Shown piece by piece: positions 11,183 to 22,185 of a DNA stretch of 64,000 nucleotides. The translations under genes and the position numbers were made by a program. Every line of letters starts with the position of its first letter. Positions within the stretch are counted from its first letter, which is position 1. The stretch is from Larix kaempferi (lineage: Eukaryota > Streptophyta > Pinopsida > Pinales > Pinaceae): assembly GCA_027924585.1 (NCBI GenBank), contig BSBM01000994.1:13808501-13872500 (forward strand), given 5' to 3'. The notes under the pieces are model-generated. The model made no database searches, was not told the DNA's origin, and worked only from the letters and a program-made list of their open reading frames with translations.

Positions 11183-11455
11183 TATATAATTTGAACATAT
11201 AGATAAATGCACTAATCTAAGAGAGTGATATTGTGAGAAGATACCCATCATCTAAAAATTTAGGTAACAAATGTCATAGCATAGACCAATACACAAAAGA
11301 GATAAACAAAATAGAAAGAGAGAATGTTGTATTACATCAACTTTAATGAAGGAAGGAGAATAATATAAATATAAAGGAAATTTAAGGTAGGTTAGGATTC
11401 AATTTGAACTGCTCATGCAGTGCTAGAGAGTCTAATAGGGCTTAAATAGATCAAG
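11183..11455 (-). repeat. 5' LTR fragment of the longer Copia
   Basis: Closely parallels 1665-1935, for example around the 'gtgatatt.tgagaag' and 'gtcatag.atagacca' words. The LTR stops at TCAAGA, where Gypsy integrase sequence takes over. Confidence 0.65.
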
Positions 11456-12400
11456 ATATTAAGGAGCATTATCTTAGAAACAAATACTAGATTTCTCAAT
11501 CCATTTTGGACTACACTTGGGAATAAGATGGACACTAAGTTTAAGAGATCTACAAATTTTCATCCAGAAATAGATTGGTAGATAGAAGTAGTCAACATAA
11601 ATATGGTGCATCCATTGAGGGGTTACAATCAGAATCCTCCAGAGACTTGGGATGAAAATGTGATCTACATTCAACACTCTTATAATAGAGCAATCTACAT
11701 TTCCACTAGAAAGTCCTCTTTTGAAACTTGTTTTGGATACCTGCCACATTCATCTCTAGATGTTGTTTATGGATAGCAGGGGGGTGAGTGAAGACACCAC
11801 TAGTGAAGCATTATGAGATAAAAAATTAATTGATAAGATTAGGGAAATCCATTTACAATTACAAGAGACATTGAAGAAATCATTGGAACAGTACAAATAA
11901 AGACATGACCAACACATGGTTGAGAAAACATTCAAGGTGGGAGATGGATTTTTGTTTTACTTGAATAAGGAAAGACTATAAGGTCCTTGTAAGAATATCA
12001 CATCATTGTGGTTTGGTCCTTTTGAAGTGTTGGAGAAGGTATGAGATAATTCCTATAGAGTTAGTGCACCTCCCTATATGCACATTCAGTTAGTAGTGAA
12101 TGTGGAAAATCTAAAAATCTATGAACCTTCCATGTTGGACCAGGAAAATGAAAAGGTCTTACCTTCTATAGAGGACATAACACCGTGGGCTCAAGCAGAG
12201 TTACCAAAACACACAATTTTGTAGAAGAAGTCCAGAGCAATAATGCAATGATACCATGAGATTTGACAGATGGGGTGGAAAGGAAAAATTCCAAGAAAGA
12301 ATAAATGGTACTCCAAGAAGAAGGTAGAGGGAAAATTTCCTAAACTCATGCAATCAAATATTTTGGTGACTAAAAACCTCCTATGAGGAAGTGTGATTTT
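11456..12400 (+). pseudogene. Gypsy integrase end, copy 2
   Basis: Matches the copy 1 integrase from about 4368 onward. Recognisable protein blocks are HDQHMVEKTFKVGDGF, FGPFEVLEKV and NVENLKIYEPSMLDQE. About 12155-12220 carries an acidic stretch (VLPSIEDITPWAQAEL) that copy 1 has lost. Stops occur throughout. Confidence 0.65.
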
Positions 12401-12663
12401 AAATGGGTCAATATATAAGCTATCCTCTATTTTGGTGCATTCTGGGTAGAAACATTTGATAAATTGTCTTGTACGTCCAATTTTACGAGCATGTATGAAT
12501 TTGTAGATTTGGCATCTAGAATATTCCATATCCTGTTTGAGTCTCTAAATGATTTTTTTGGGGTCAAAAGTTTATCACTTACACAATATCTGTTTCCATG
12601 AATCTACACTCTAATACCTTCCCAATGCTCAAAGAATCGTTTCAAAGAGAGACTGTATGAGGA

Positions 12664-14037
12664 TGTTATGCCTCCTCCAAGTTAACCTATCAATTTTACC
12701 ACCATGGTATCAAATGGATTCCACACCAACTCTATTTTCTCATGCATGCAGAGCTAGTCACATGTGGACTTTCAAAAACATTCTAGACGAACGTAGTATT
12801 CAATAAAAAAAATAACCCACACGAGTTCTTACTTTTATGGAGGTCACATTTAGTAGTTTTTTTGCCTCCATTTTGAAAAGTCGTGACACCAATATAACCC
12901 CTTTTTTGTGAGGGGCTAAAATTACAATATTTTTGTAACCAAAGGTGGTGCCATTACAATCAAGACCCTAGATCAAACAAAAATTAAAAACTAAAACAAA
13001 ATGTTAAAACAATTAAAATATTTAACATATTTAGAAATTTAAAAAGCATGAAATTAAAAAAAAAAAACACCATCCCCCTTAGAGTGGGGGTGAGGAGTGA
13101 GGGCGGGGAGGGGGGATGGGAAAGGGGAAGGTTTTTAATTTTGTTTTTTTTTATTTTTTATTTTTCAATTTTTTATTATTATTTTTTTTTATAAATTTAA
13201 TATATATATATATTAAAAAAAAAAAAAAATTATTTTTTTTATTTTTTTTAATTCTTGTTTCGTTTTTTTTATAATTTTTTGTTTACAAATTTTATAATGG
13301 TTAAATTGATTTTTCTTTTTTATAATATGCCTTTTTTAAACTTTTAAACTTTTTTTATAATTGGGAAAGGGGAAGGTTTTTATTTTTGTTTTTTTTTTTT
13401 ATTTTTTATTTTTCAATTTTTTATTATTATTTTTTTTTATAAATTTAATATATATATATATTAAAAAAAATAAAATTATTTTTTTATTTTTTTTAATTCT
13501 TGTTTCGTTTGTTTATAATTTTTTGTTTACAAATTTTATAATGGTTAAATTGATTTTTCTTTTTTATAATATGCCTTTTTTAAACTTTTTTTATAAATTG
13601 GGAATTTTGAATTTTCATCTTTAAAAATAATATTTTTTAAGGTGATTTTTTTTTAAATTTAACCTCAAAAAAATGGTTGTCATGCTAAGAGGTATACTTT
13701 TTAATATAGGGGTTAATTTATGGTTTCGATTGCAATGAAGCCACTTGTCATTACTAAAAAGTTGAAATTTAACCTCCCCCAACCAATAAAAAATTTAGCG
13801 ATACTAGTATCACCACTTTTCATTTTGAGGTTTTTTTTTGGGTGTTTTCTACGCAAAAATATAAATTTTTATGGCTAGAGTTTTTGTTCTTTGTATATAT
13901 TTCTTTTTTTATAGTATACTAGGTTGAAGGTCCAAAAATACTAACCCTGATTGGGAATTGGGGCATTTAAATACCCTAAAACTATCCCTAGATGCTTATC
14001 ATGGTATGTTAAGTACTCGGCCGCAAGGAAATGAAGG
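12664..14037 (+). repeat. LTR-like tail of Gypsy copy 2
   Basis: Begins TGTTATGCCTCC and follows copy 1 (5523-6763) to the same end word at 14037. It is longer only because of the internal tandem duplication. Confidence 0.5.
13117..13604 (+). repeat. Tandem duplication of about 240 bases in Gypsy tail
   Basis: Unit 1 starts with TGGGAAAGGGGAAGG at 13117, and unit 2 starts with the same word at 13362 and runs to TGGGAA at 13599. The period is 245 then 237 bases. TGGGAA stands at the start, middle and end, as expected if a six-base match guided the duplication. Copy 1 has a single unit. The ORF at 13361-13624 inside it is low complexity. Confidence 0.85.
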
Positions 14038-15405
14038 CTTTCCATTCTTTTGATGTTATTGCATTGTTCCATAGATGAGCAAAATAAAATGAGTGGAGAT
14101 TAGAGCAGGACGAAGAAAATATAAGATTCTGTAGTAGCCATTTTTGTTGCAGAATCATAGGTAAGTACATAGAGAGTACTATTTCTTTTGTATTTTAATG
14201 TTATATAGAGCAAGACATGAACATCATTGTTGACTATATGTTTTTTTCCATAGTAGGTTTTTCAATGGTAAATCTTGTGTTATTTATGTGGATTGTGTTT
14301 TTATTTATTTATGTTATTCTTTTTACATTTCCAATTTTTTTTGCATTAAGTGAAAATAAGTTAATAAAAATAACTAAATTATAAAATCCATTGTAATAAA
14401 TTGTTTTAATAGAATATCCATGATGATTTACAGACCATGCATACAAATAATTAATACAACATAATTAAATAATAAACAATTATAATTTTAATTATGATAT
14501 GATAAGCAACCATTTCCATTTCTATAATGTACTTTTGTATTGTATGATGGTAGATGTTGATTATTGTGTTTAAACCATCGTACAAAACGGTATCATATGA
14601 AAAGAGGGAAAGGAGGGAAAATGGGAATTAGAGAAAATGATAATATTTTATTACTACCCACCTAAAACCTTTAGTTTCCAAACCTTTACCTATCTCAATT
14701 ATATGTGAATTAGTTAATAACCACTTTTGGGAACTAGTCGTACATGTGAAAGATATGTTCCCTTCTTGTGATAGATATGTCGCCTTTTTGACAAGGCACA
14801 TGACGACATTGCAAGCATGGAATATATTTCCTCACTTTTCACCATGTAAATATGGATGTATAGTTCATTTGGTATCGTAGTTAGTTTGTTGCTCTTTATA
14901 GTATTTTTCCTTGCTTTTATAACTATGTGGCATCGTAGTTTGTTGTTCATGTATAGTAATATTGTTGTCATTATTTTGTAAAAATTATATGGTTAGAGAT
15001 AGATGTGAAAGTTTAAGAAATGAAAAATTATTGTTCAGATTTATAATTTTGGTTAGTTTTATTGATATCAAATTTTAAATCATAAAAGGTTTGTTATATT
15101 TTAAAAAATAAAAAATTTAAAGGTTTTATATATATTTTTTTTAAATTTTATCGATTTTTAAAATATTTTTTGGTGTTGTTGTAAATTTTATCAATTTTAA
15201 AGTAAATTTTTATAATCGTATGGAATTTGGGTGAATCATATTGGAAAAAATAAAATGGCCAATATTTTTTTGGAAAAAAATAATAAAATTAGCCTATGGA
15301 CTAAATTTTTTCCCTAAAACCTTACTTGTTCCAAATGGAAGAGATTTTCTAATTTTACATGTAGTCTAAAAGTTCAACGATTTCAAACTGAAATATAATT
15401 TTTTC

Positions 15406-15487
15406 TGACAAGATTTTGCAAAAATCAGGAATAAATTTTTTATTTTTGACAAGATTTTGAAAAAATCAGGAATAAATTTTTTAAAAT
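15406..15487 (+). repeat. 41-base tandem repeat, two units
   Basis: TGACAAGATTTTG begins at 15406 and again at 15447. The units differ at a few bases. Confidence 0.8.
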
Positions 15488-16211
15488 CATGATTACAACT
15501 ACCACAAAATTTGGGCACCCAAATTTTTTTTGATGGTGTTGAATTTGTTTCTACCATACCAAATGATTGAATATTTGGACATCTTCCTAATTTGATTGGA
15601 GCACTCAATAAAAAGAAGAGTGATAAAAACAATTACATTAGAAATCAAAATTCAAAATTCATTTTTTGATGTTTTACCAGCTAAGAGATAATGATATTGT
15701 TAATTGAAGTTAGATTGTTTATTTGGAAAAATTACAATGTTATATGCTTGTCAAAGACTCATGTAAGAAATCCATAGATATGATGAGTTGTGTGAGAAAT
15801 TCATACCTAATATAAATGAATTTCTCCCATATATTCTCATATTCTCCTCTACTTGGACGTCGGCTTTCCATTATTCATTCCACTTGGAAGTGACTTTTCT
15901 ATCATTAAAAAACACTAACTTATATGTTTGAAGTGACTTTTACATTATTTATATTCTCTACTTGGAAGTGACTTTTGCATGATTAAAAAACATTCACTTA
16001 CATCAAATGGTTAAATATTTATAAATATTTTAGATATTTATGTTTTCATTAATACAATTTTTCCATAATCCACTTCATTAAAAATCTTTCACTTACAACA
16101 ATTTGGTCAATATATATCTTATTACCCATTTTCAGATATTATTAATTGTGTTACAATAATTTGGTAAATATTTATAAATATTTGCTATTACTACCCATTT
16201 TTAGATGCTTT

Positions 16212-16400
16212 TTCTTAACTTTGTTAATAAAATTAGAATTGAATGTGTTTAACAAATTCGATGAATATAAGTAGAAATTGTACAAGATTAGTAGACATTT
16301 TTCATTAGAATAGATACTTATTCTTAACTTTGTTAATACAATTAGAATTAGATGTGCTCAACAAATTGGATAAACATAAGTAGAAATTGTATAAGCTTAG
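16212..16400 (+). repeat. Direct repeat of about 80 bases, period 109
   Basis: The stretch starting TTCTTAACTTTGTTAATA at 16212 recurs at 16321 with several substitutions, through to the 'agtagaaattgta.aag' word. Confidence 0.75.
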
Positions 16401-16445
16401 AATAAATTTAGGATAAAATTTTACATCTAATAGAAATGTAAAATA

Positions 16446-16527
16446 TAATTGGTGTCCACTTTTATTTATTTTGGCCATAAGCATTGTAATTGGTGTCCAC
16501 TTTTATTTATTTTGGCCATAAGCATTG
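16446..16527 (+). repeat. Perfect 41-base tandem duplication
   Basis: Units 16446-16486 and 16487-16527 are identical by eye, starting TAATTGGTGTCCAC. Perfect identity in otherwise decayed DNA implies a recent event, or an assembly artefact. Confidence 0.9.
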
Positions 16528-17132
16528 GTATATCGCTTTTTTTATTTTTGTCAAACCAGTTTGTACTGGTATCTGAGGGAGGCCATATAGATACGCTATC
16601 TCTAATGTAGAACTGTACCATGGTTCTACTAAATTGATCCGATCCAATATGATGAGGGGAAACTAGCATAAATTCATCTTAAAATGAAAATATAGAGGAA
16701 GAGTTTCAATTTATCTAGTTTGTGTCCTTTTATATACATGTCATTGTAAATATAAAATGTTTTAAATCTAATTTAAGAGGACATGTTATTTTTTCTAGTA
16801 TTTTATTTATTTTTATAATTTTCTCAAAAACATGTGTCACCGCGCCTCTTTACGACAACAATTCCAGCCTATGATAAAAAAACTTCAATGTCCATGTCAA
16901 AGCACCTTATGTATGGTGTGTTTTGTCACAACGATACAATATTTTTGAGTGCCATAAAAGGTGTTGCTTAATTCATCTATTTAACTTCACTAGGTTAGTA
17001 TATCAAGAGAAGTTTGGTTTATGTGCTATCCAAATATTAATTAAAATAATATATAGTAGACTTCACCCAATTGTTAGATTAACAATTTTGATTTAATTTA
17101 TCGATCTATTATTTTATTTAAGAATACATTAG

Positions 17133-17192
17133 TTATATATATATATATATAAACCCTCTAGATCTTAGAATAATATATATATATATATATAT
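17133..17192 (+). repeat. TA microsatellite with duplicated flank
   Basis: Two TA runs, each followed by AAACC(C/A)TCT, separated by an 'atcttagaataa' word. Confidence 0.75.
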
Positions 17193-17252
17193 AAACCATC
17201 TTTATCTTAAAATAATGGATTTAGACTTTTAAAAATAGTAAAGATACTTTAC

Positions 17253-17290
17253 AAACCATTGAATAACTTATAAACCATTGAATAACTTAT
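17253..17290 (+). repeat. 19-base perfect tandem duplication
   Basis: AAACCATTGAATAACTTAT occurs at 17253 and directly again at 17272. Confidence 0.9.
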
Positions 17291-17447
17291 AGTGATTCCA
17301 ATGACAACTAATTACCACCTCATTTCTACATTATTTGTAACCTTTACAAAGTTGATATTAGACGACATTGGTGTGCTCTATGTTAATGTGATTTTCATGT
17401 TTCCGAGTTAAAGATGAACTCTTGTATTCTAGTATTTCTCAGCCAAA

Positions 17448-18170
17448 TTTTTTTTTTTAAAAAAAGCTACATTTTCATTATAAAAATATAAGTATATGAA
17501 GCAATTACATTTTCCATCCATAACCTAGAAATAGCCATCTATAACACATTATCTGAAACCAAAACCAATAAAATCAAAGAAATTCTGAAGCGATCATCCC
17601 CAAATCCCCAAATGACCAAACGAGTACATGGGTAAATCACATAACCTAGCAAGTCAGCGACATCGCAAAATAGGAAGAAATGAAAATGTAATCTAACAAA
17701 ACAACATATAAATATAAACGAAGAGAAAAAAGTGATAACTGCTGCCAAAAAAGGACAAAAAAGTGGAGGCTCTCACCAAAAACTCAGGAGAATGGTGATA
17801 GGGGATGCGCCCACAAGTGGAGAGCACGGATTGTGTCGAATACTCAAAAGGAATGAATCCTTCCATAGCCAAGAGAGCCTTCTTTGATAGTAAATCTGCT
17901 TGTAGATTGTGCTCTCAATAAATATGTGCAATCAAGACATGAGGAAAGTCTTTAGCAATAAATCCACCATGGATATCCAAGGGTAAAGGGCCAAAGACTG
18001 AAGGGATCCATAACCTCTAACCGATTCTATGATATTAAGTGAATCACCAACAATGTGACAAAGTGAGATGCATCGACATTTTTCAAAATAGAATACCATC
18101 CAGAGTCCCCATGTGTTTGTGCCCATACCCCCTTCATCCCAACATGAAAGTGTCGAACTGGTCCAAAAAA
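17448..18170 (-). pseudogene. LINE 3' end with RNase H remnant
   Basis: On the minus strand the block GTNTWGLW, then GDSLNIIESVRG, then across a stop an HIY-EHNLQADLLSKK block, follows the RNase H that plant L1-type LINEs carry after RT. Compare the same order in the LINE at 25840-26260 (GTNMKAEL, GDSLVTIK, HIYREHNSLTDKLSK). The catalytic glutamate of the AEL block is lost. The minus-strand poly-A end is the T11 run at 17448-17458. It is 5'-truncated, as usual for LINE insertions. No target duplication was found. Confidence 0.6.
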
Positions 18171-18348
18171 AAAAAAGCCCCGCACCACATTTCTATTCTA
18201 GTCTATCTCATTTATGTTGCCTTGTAAATTTAATCTGATTAAGAAATCTCAATCTTTTTAACATTTTACTTGACATTGATATGACATATCTCATCCGTAT
18301 TGAACGGAAGAGGGCATTTAAAATTAAACATCCACATTAGTGCAGCGA

Positions 18349-18376
18349 CTTTTCGAATATTACATTAATCGAAAAG
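18349..18376. repeat. Perfect 8-base inverted repeat
   Basis: CTTTTCGA, 12 bases, then TCGAAAAG. It could be a protein-binding palindrome or chance. It lies about 750 bases upstream of the MIF start. Confidence 0.5.
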
Positions 18377-18976
18377 TGAAGGAGCGATGCCATCGGTGTA
18401 AATTGATATCTATAGCCTTTCATCCTTAGGGGCCTGTAAAGTCTATCGGTCTTCCTTTTACCGTGTGCCAAATATTCATTTCCGGTAATGGTTTCAAATT
18501 TCAATGTACTGGGGCATCTTTGAGGAGGGCCCTCGTGTTGGCCTTTGAGGTTGTGTGGAGATGCTTACGAACGGTTGGCGTTTGACTGCTTTGATTAGGT
18601 ATTTATTTTTGTTAGGTTAGGTATCTTCACATATTTTGGGCTCTCACATTATCTTCATTATCTCTTAGCTCTCTCGTCACTGGTAATTTCGGATAAGAGT
18701 CCTACGATTTGTATTTGGGTTACAAAGAGAAGAACATGTGTTCCGGTATTAATACGAATTACTCTAAAGTTCATTCTAGTTGCAAACCTTTATAGATATA
18801 GTGGACGGGCACTTTTACCCCGAGTTTAAGAAAAGTACAAAGAAGGATTAAGATGAAAAGCCCAGATATTAGTTTAAATAAGTTGATGTTGATTGGTGTA
18901 ATTTAATACCAAAAGTTGGGAGGTCCAGCTTTCATTGCCAAACCCTAGTGGCTGCTCTCTTTCCAACATCGATTTT

Positions 18977-19045
18977 ATGAAGTTTCAAGCATGTACACAG
19001 GTGAGAGAGGACTTGCACACAGATGAATTGAGATCTGATTTTTGA
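18977..19045 (+). other. Possible upstream ORF of 22 codons
   Basis: ATG at 18977 runs 22 codons to TGA at 19043-19045. It is in the same frame as the MIF ORF and 78 bases before the MIF ATG. If it lies in the transcript leader it could reduce MIF translation. A consensus-like donor (CAG then GTGAGA) stands at about 18996-19004. No transcript evidence is available. Confidence 0.2.
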
Positions 19046-19123
19046 GATCCAAGATCAGTGATCCGAGTGAGAAGACCCCCAGTGGCTCAGATTCAAGCCC
19101 AATCAATAGGATCTGTGGAGAAA

Positions 19124-19399
19124 ATGACGCCGTCCCAATTGCAGCACAGAGTCGAAGATGCTCGGACAGGAGCAGATGCTTCGTTTAGTAAGGGTGTGCG
19201 CTATGGAAAGTGCCAAAAAAATCAAGCTGCCAGCATTGGTGGCTACGCGGTCGATGGATGCGGAGAATTTATGGCCAGCGGAGAAGAGGGAACGGCTGCA
19301 GCCCTGTTGTGTGCAGCCTGCAACTGTCACCGCAGCTTTCACACGCGGGAAATTGAAAACGAGACATTTTGCGAGTCCCATCGCACAGGAAATTCATAA
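19124..19399 (+). CDS. MIF: Mini zinc finger (MIF) protein, ZF-HD dimerisation domain
   Basis: A 91-codon open frame from the first in-frame ATG at 19124 to TAA at 19397. The frame is open back to 19046, but without another ATG. Residues about 25-77 read [20 protein letters not shown], then [12 protein letters not shown], then [16 protein letters not shown]: the ZF-HD zinc-finger domain. The protein ends shortly after with no homeodomain, as in plant MIF proteins, which are known to dimerise with ZF-HD homeodomain factors and block their DNA binding in growth-hormone responses. Family length (roughly 85-105 residues) fits. Oddities: the conserved histidine after CQKN is glutamine, removing a zinc ligand, and the usual GEC is GKC. 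There is no stop or frameshift, in contrast to the decayed elements on both sides. The family call is firm; whether the gene is functional is not. Confidence 0.82.
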   Translation: MTPSQLQHRVEDARTGADASFSKGVRYGKCQKNQAASIGGYAVDGCGEFMASGEEGTAAALLCAACNCHRSFHTREIENETFCESHRTGNS

Positions 19400-20476
19400 T
19401 CTGCCATTCCGATTTATGGGTATCGTGTTCTCTGTTCCAGGTATGATACTAATGAAGCTTCGAATTTAGGTCTCTGTAAAGCGAAAAATACATACATACA
19501 TAAATATATTTCGATGTGGGTTGACCTAGCAATGTCAGCTGCTGTGTGTACATGTATCCACTTAAATAAGTTAACGTTGTTTAGAGGTGTTGGTGAGTAA
19601 GGAAAAAATTCTAGTTTGTGCCAGGTAGCTTAACCATTTGTTAGTTTTCCGGTATTAAATCGCTTGCTAGACCTTCAGATTGGATCTGGATGTACATTTG
19701 GTTATTTCTCAGACTACTATGAGAGCTCGAGCTCCCAAGATCTGAACACGATAACTCTATGAACTTTGATGAGATCTGAATATGACTTTCTATACTGCAT
19801 ATTACATTATATAAGATAGCCAATACAGTTAGTATCATGTTTATTTGTCTATTCTGTATCATTTATCGAAAATAGAGTTGATTTTTGGGGGGTTTATTTA
19901 AGGCAAAAAGTAGTTAAAAGATTCCCACAACATAGCTTCCCTCTATTCTTGCTTTAATGTTCTCGTAATAATCATGTTTAAAGCTCCAAACGTCTTTACT
20001 ATAGCTACCTAAAACATCGTTACTACTAGCTACCCTCCAAATCTTCACACATTATTTATTTTCACTATATTGTAAAAGAGTTATTTAGAGCTATCAAATT
20101 ATTTAAGATATAAGGGGAAAATCCAATATGTTATTAAAACCATTTGCATCTTCATGTTTTACAGAATAAAATAAATATTTTAATTTTATATAATAAAATA
20201 AAATATTACTAGTTTCTCCACACAAGCCTTCCACTTATTGGATGGCGGCTGCAGGATCCCTAAATTTCACCTTTTTGCAGGATTTTCTGAAAATGATGGT
20301 TGAATAGATGAATTGGTGGGTATGCGACAACTTGGAGTCAAGCTGATTTGTTGAATCAGCCCAGTACCATCCAAGTATAAAAAAAGTGTGAAGTTCTGCT
20401 TACATCGCAGCCTACTTTTTGGTTTTTTTAACTTGATTTTTCAGTTTTTTTGTGGGGGTGATAGATGTAGGTTTCT
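19400..20476 (+). other. MIF 3' flank and spacer
   Basis: Follows the MIF stop. It contains a short CATA microsatellite near 19492-19502 and then AT-rich DNA. No coding similarity was seen. The 5' untranslated part of the LINE probably begins somewhere between 20220 and 20476, but no clear boundary or target duplication is visible. Confidence 0.4.
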
Positions 20477-20632
20477 TTGGTTAAAGTGTGGGCCTATCTC
20501 CTGTCTAGTGCTATTTTTTGCAGACTTTGGTTTCTAGGGAGCCTTTTTGGCTCTTTCCTTGGGTATTTGGTGGTAGGTATTTTCCTTGGCAGCTGGTGGT
20601 CGATTAACTGCTTGATCCGGTCTTTTTCCACT

Positions 20633-22179
20633 ATGGAAAAGGTTTCCCCTTTTCCAAACCCTAATGTTTGCACTTTCCTTTCTCAACCGACGGCGTGTGT
20701 CGAAGCTTCCAAGAATGGCAATCGTCACGGCTCTAGAGCAAGAAACCGTCGGAATTTGAAGACTATTAAAGCTCGTGAAGCCATTGAAATGTTTGATATT
20801 GATGCTGACTACAACCTGGAGAGGAATGGTTTACTTGCAGAGAGGGATCTAGTGGGCAGAATGGAATTTACTTCAGGTTCAAAGACTGAAATCATCGAGT
20901 GGGTGAACAAATGTTGGGTCCCTCTAACTGGTATGGCTCTGAGAATAAATATTTTGATGAACCGCTGGATTCACTTCGTTTTTTCTGAGCCTTCAGATAT
21001 TGACAAAATTCTTCCAAATTTCTGGGAGTTCAAGAAAGGCTCTCTCTTTCTGAAATGGTGGCATATAAATTTTGACCCTCTCAAGGAAAGCCAATGTATT
21101 AGGCATTTGTGGATGCTCATCCTAGGACTTCACATTGAACTCTGGTCAGAAGAGGTTCTCATTGGATTGGCGAATGCAAAGGGCAGATTTGTTAGACTCG
21201 ATAAATACAATTTTTTTTGGATGGACAGACGATATGCTAAATTCATGGTTGAGCTGGATTTGAGTCTAGATTTACCTGCTGAAGTGGAGATAGCCCGGGG
21301 TAGTAGGGTTTGGCGACAAACCCTAGACTACTTTAAAAATCCTTTTCAGTGCTTTTCCTGTCGCAAAACTAGACATGTTCAAGCTTCTTTCCCTTTGCTT
21401 CGGAACCACAGAATGACTTCTTCTTCCTCCGAGCATTCATCTCCTAAGATTGGTTCATTTAAGAAGTCGAATTTGGACTCGGGTAAGTTTGATTCCAGAT
21501 CTCTTGATTATTTTCTTGATTTATCCTTAGATGAACTGGCATTCATTGAAAATTCTAAACAAGCTTTGTCTATGCGTATCACCAATGGCGAAGTTAAGTT
21601 ACGTCATGATATTGTCACTGGTTCTTTGGTTGAATGTAATGATTTAGACCCCCCAGCTCCTTTGGTAGGCCGCAATCTAAGTATCTAGATTTGGAGTTTG
21701 TGGCTTCGGACAAAGTCTTGCCACTTTCCCAACCTCCGCGGTTGGATGAGGGTTCTGCTCCTTCTAACCCCATTATCATCCCTTCTGAAAATTCCATGGG
21801 TTTGGTTGTTGAGTTGACTATTAGGTCTGGCTTTGACTCTGTTTGTTTGTCTCAGGGAAACTCTTCTGATAAACTTTTCGTTGAAGATAATGCTTTATTG
21901 AATGAAAGTGGATTGCTTTTGTCTAAGCATGGATTGGAATTTCCTCCTTTACCAACTTATTCCAAAAAAACTGGTGTATATTCTGAGTCTAAGCCGTTAC
22001 ATTCTTTGAATTTTCAAAATGTTACCATTCGCCGAGGAAAGAAGAAGAAGGGTTTGGATAAGTCGGTTCTTCCTAGTTTAGATTCTTATACCCCTGTCTT
22101 GAAAAGATTGGAGGATGCCAGTGTTGGTAGCTGTGTGAACAATGAGGGCCTTAGAGCGGTGTCCCCCCTCCTTTTGTGA
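20633..22179 (+). pseudogene. LINE ORF1 (DUF4283-like and zinc knuckle), one frameshift
   Basis: From ATG 20633 the frame is open to TAG at 21686. The other frame carries on, open, to TGA at 22177-22179. The break sits at or next to a C6 run at 21649-21654, so a one-base slip there probably split one long ORF1. About residues 70-200 resemble the DUF4283 domain of plant LINE ORF1, with the MNRWIHFVF and FLKWWHINFDP blocks. Then comes a degenerate zinc knuckle, CFSCRKTRHVQASFP, in which the last cysteine is S. The rest is a serine-rich linker and a basic RRGKKKKGLDK patch near the end. ORF1 binds element RNA. Confidence 0.7.
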
Positions 22180-22185
22180 AACTTA

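Larger units (their letters stand above)
6764..11455 (-). mobile_element. Decayed Copia element, longer relative of the deleted one
   Basis: On the minus strand: 5' LTR fragment (11455-11183), primer-binding-like site (11182-11171), gag (about 11085-10250), integrase (about 9760-8931), RT (8420-7930), RNase H (7540-7320), 3' untranslated region, polypurine tract (about 6826-6817) and a short 3' LTR fragment (6816-6764). This is the Copia order. Both LTRs are broken at their outer sides where they meet Gypsy sequence. All coding parts carry stops or frameshifts. Confidence 0.75.
11456..14037 (+). mobile_element. Decayed Ty3/Gypsy element, copy 2 (truncated)
   Basis: Runs parallel to 4368-6763 of copy 1: integrase core end, C-terminal region and LTR-like tail. 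RT, RNase H and the integrase head are absent. The left edge meets the Copia LTR at TCAAGA. It differs from copy 1 by many point changes, by keeping about 57 bases near 12160, by lacking the C18 run, and by an extra tandem duplication at 13117-13604. Confidence 0.75.
14038..17447. other. AT-rich spacer without recognisable gene
   Basis: No reading frame here resembles a known protein on either strand. It holds small direct repeats, listed separately, and TA microsatellites. The two ORFs of 85-88 codons (14714-14971, 15366-15632, minus) look like chance frames. Confidence 0.6.
18171..19123 (+). promoter_or_regulatory. Upstream region of the MIF gene
   Basis: Higher-complexity DNA than the spacers around it, with no element similarity that I can see. 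It contains a perfect inverted repeat at 18349-18376, a weak TATA-like TTTATAGATATAG near 18792, and a short upstream reading frame at 18977-19045. Transcription start and true promoter cannot be fixed from sequence alone. Confidence 0.3.

Noticed and set aside
13361-13624. ORF of 87 codons in the second Gypsy tail
   Set aside because: Phenylalanine/isoleucine-rich reading of T-tracts created by the tandem duplication. Not a membrane protein gene.
18996-19057. Mini-intron between a GTGAGA donor near 18999 and an AG near 19056
   Set aside because: At about 58 bases it is very short for a plant intron, and the joined frame meets a stop at once.
19058-19123. N-terminal extension of the MIF frame starting at GTG 19058
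   Set aside because: A GTG start is not expected for a plant nuclear gene. The first ATG at 19124 gives a protein of normal MIF length.
19158-19469. Longer ORFs overlapping the MIF gene in other frames and on the minus strand
   Set aside because: They are shadows of the MIF frame, which alone carries the conserved domain.
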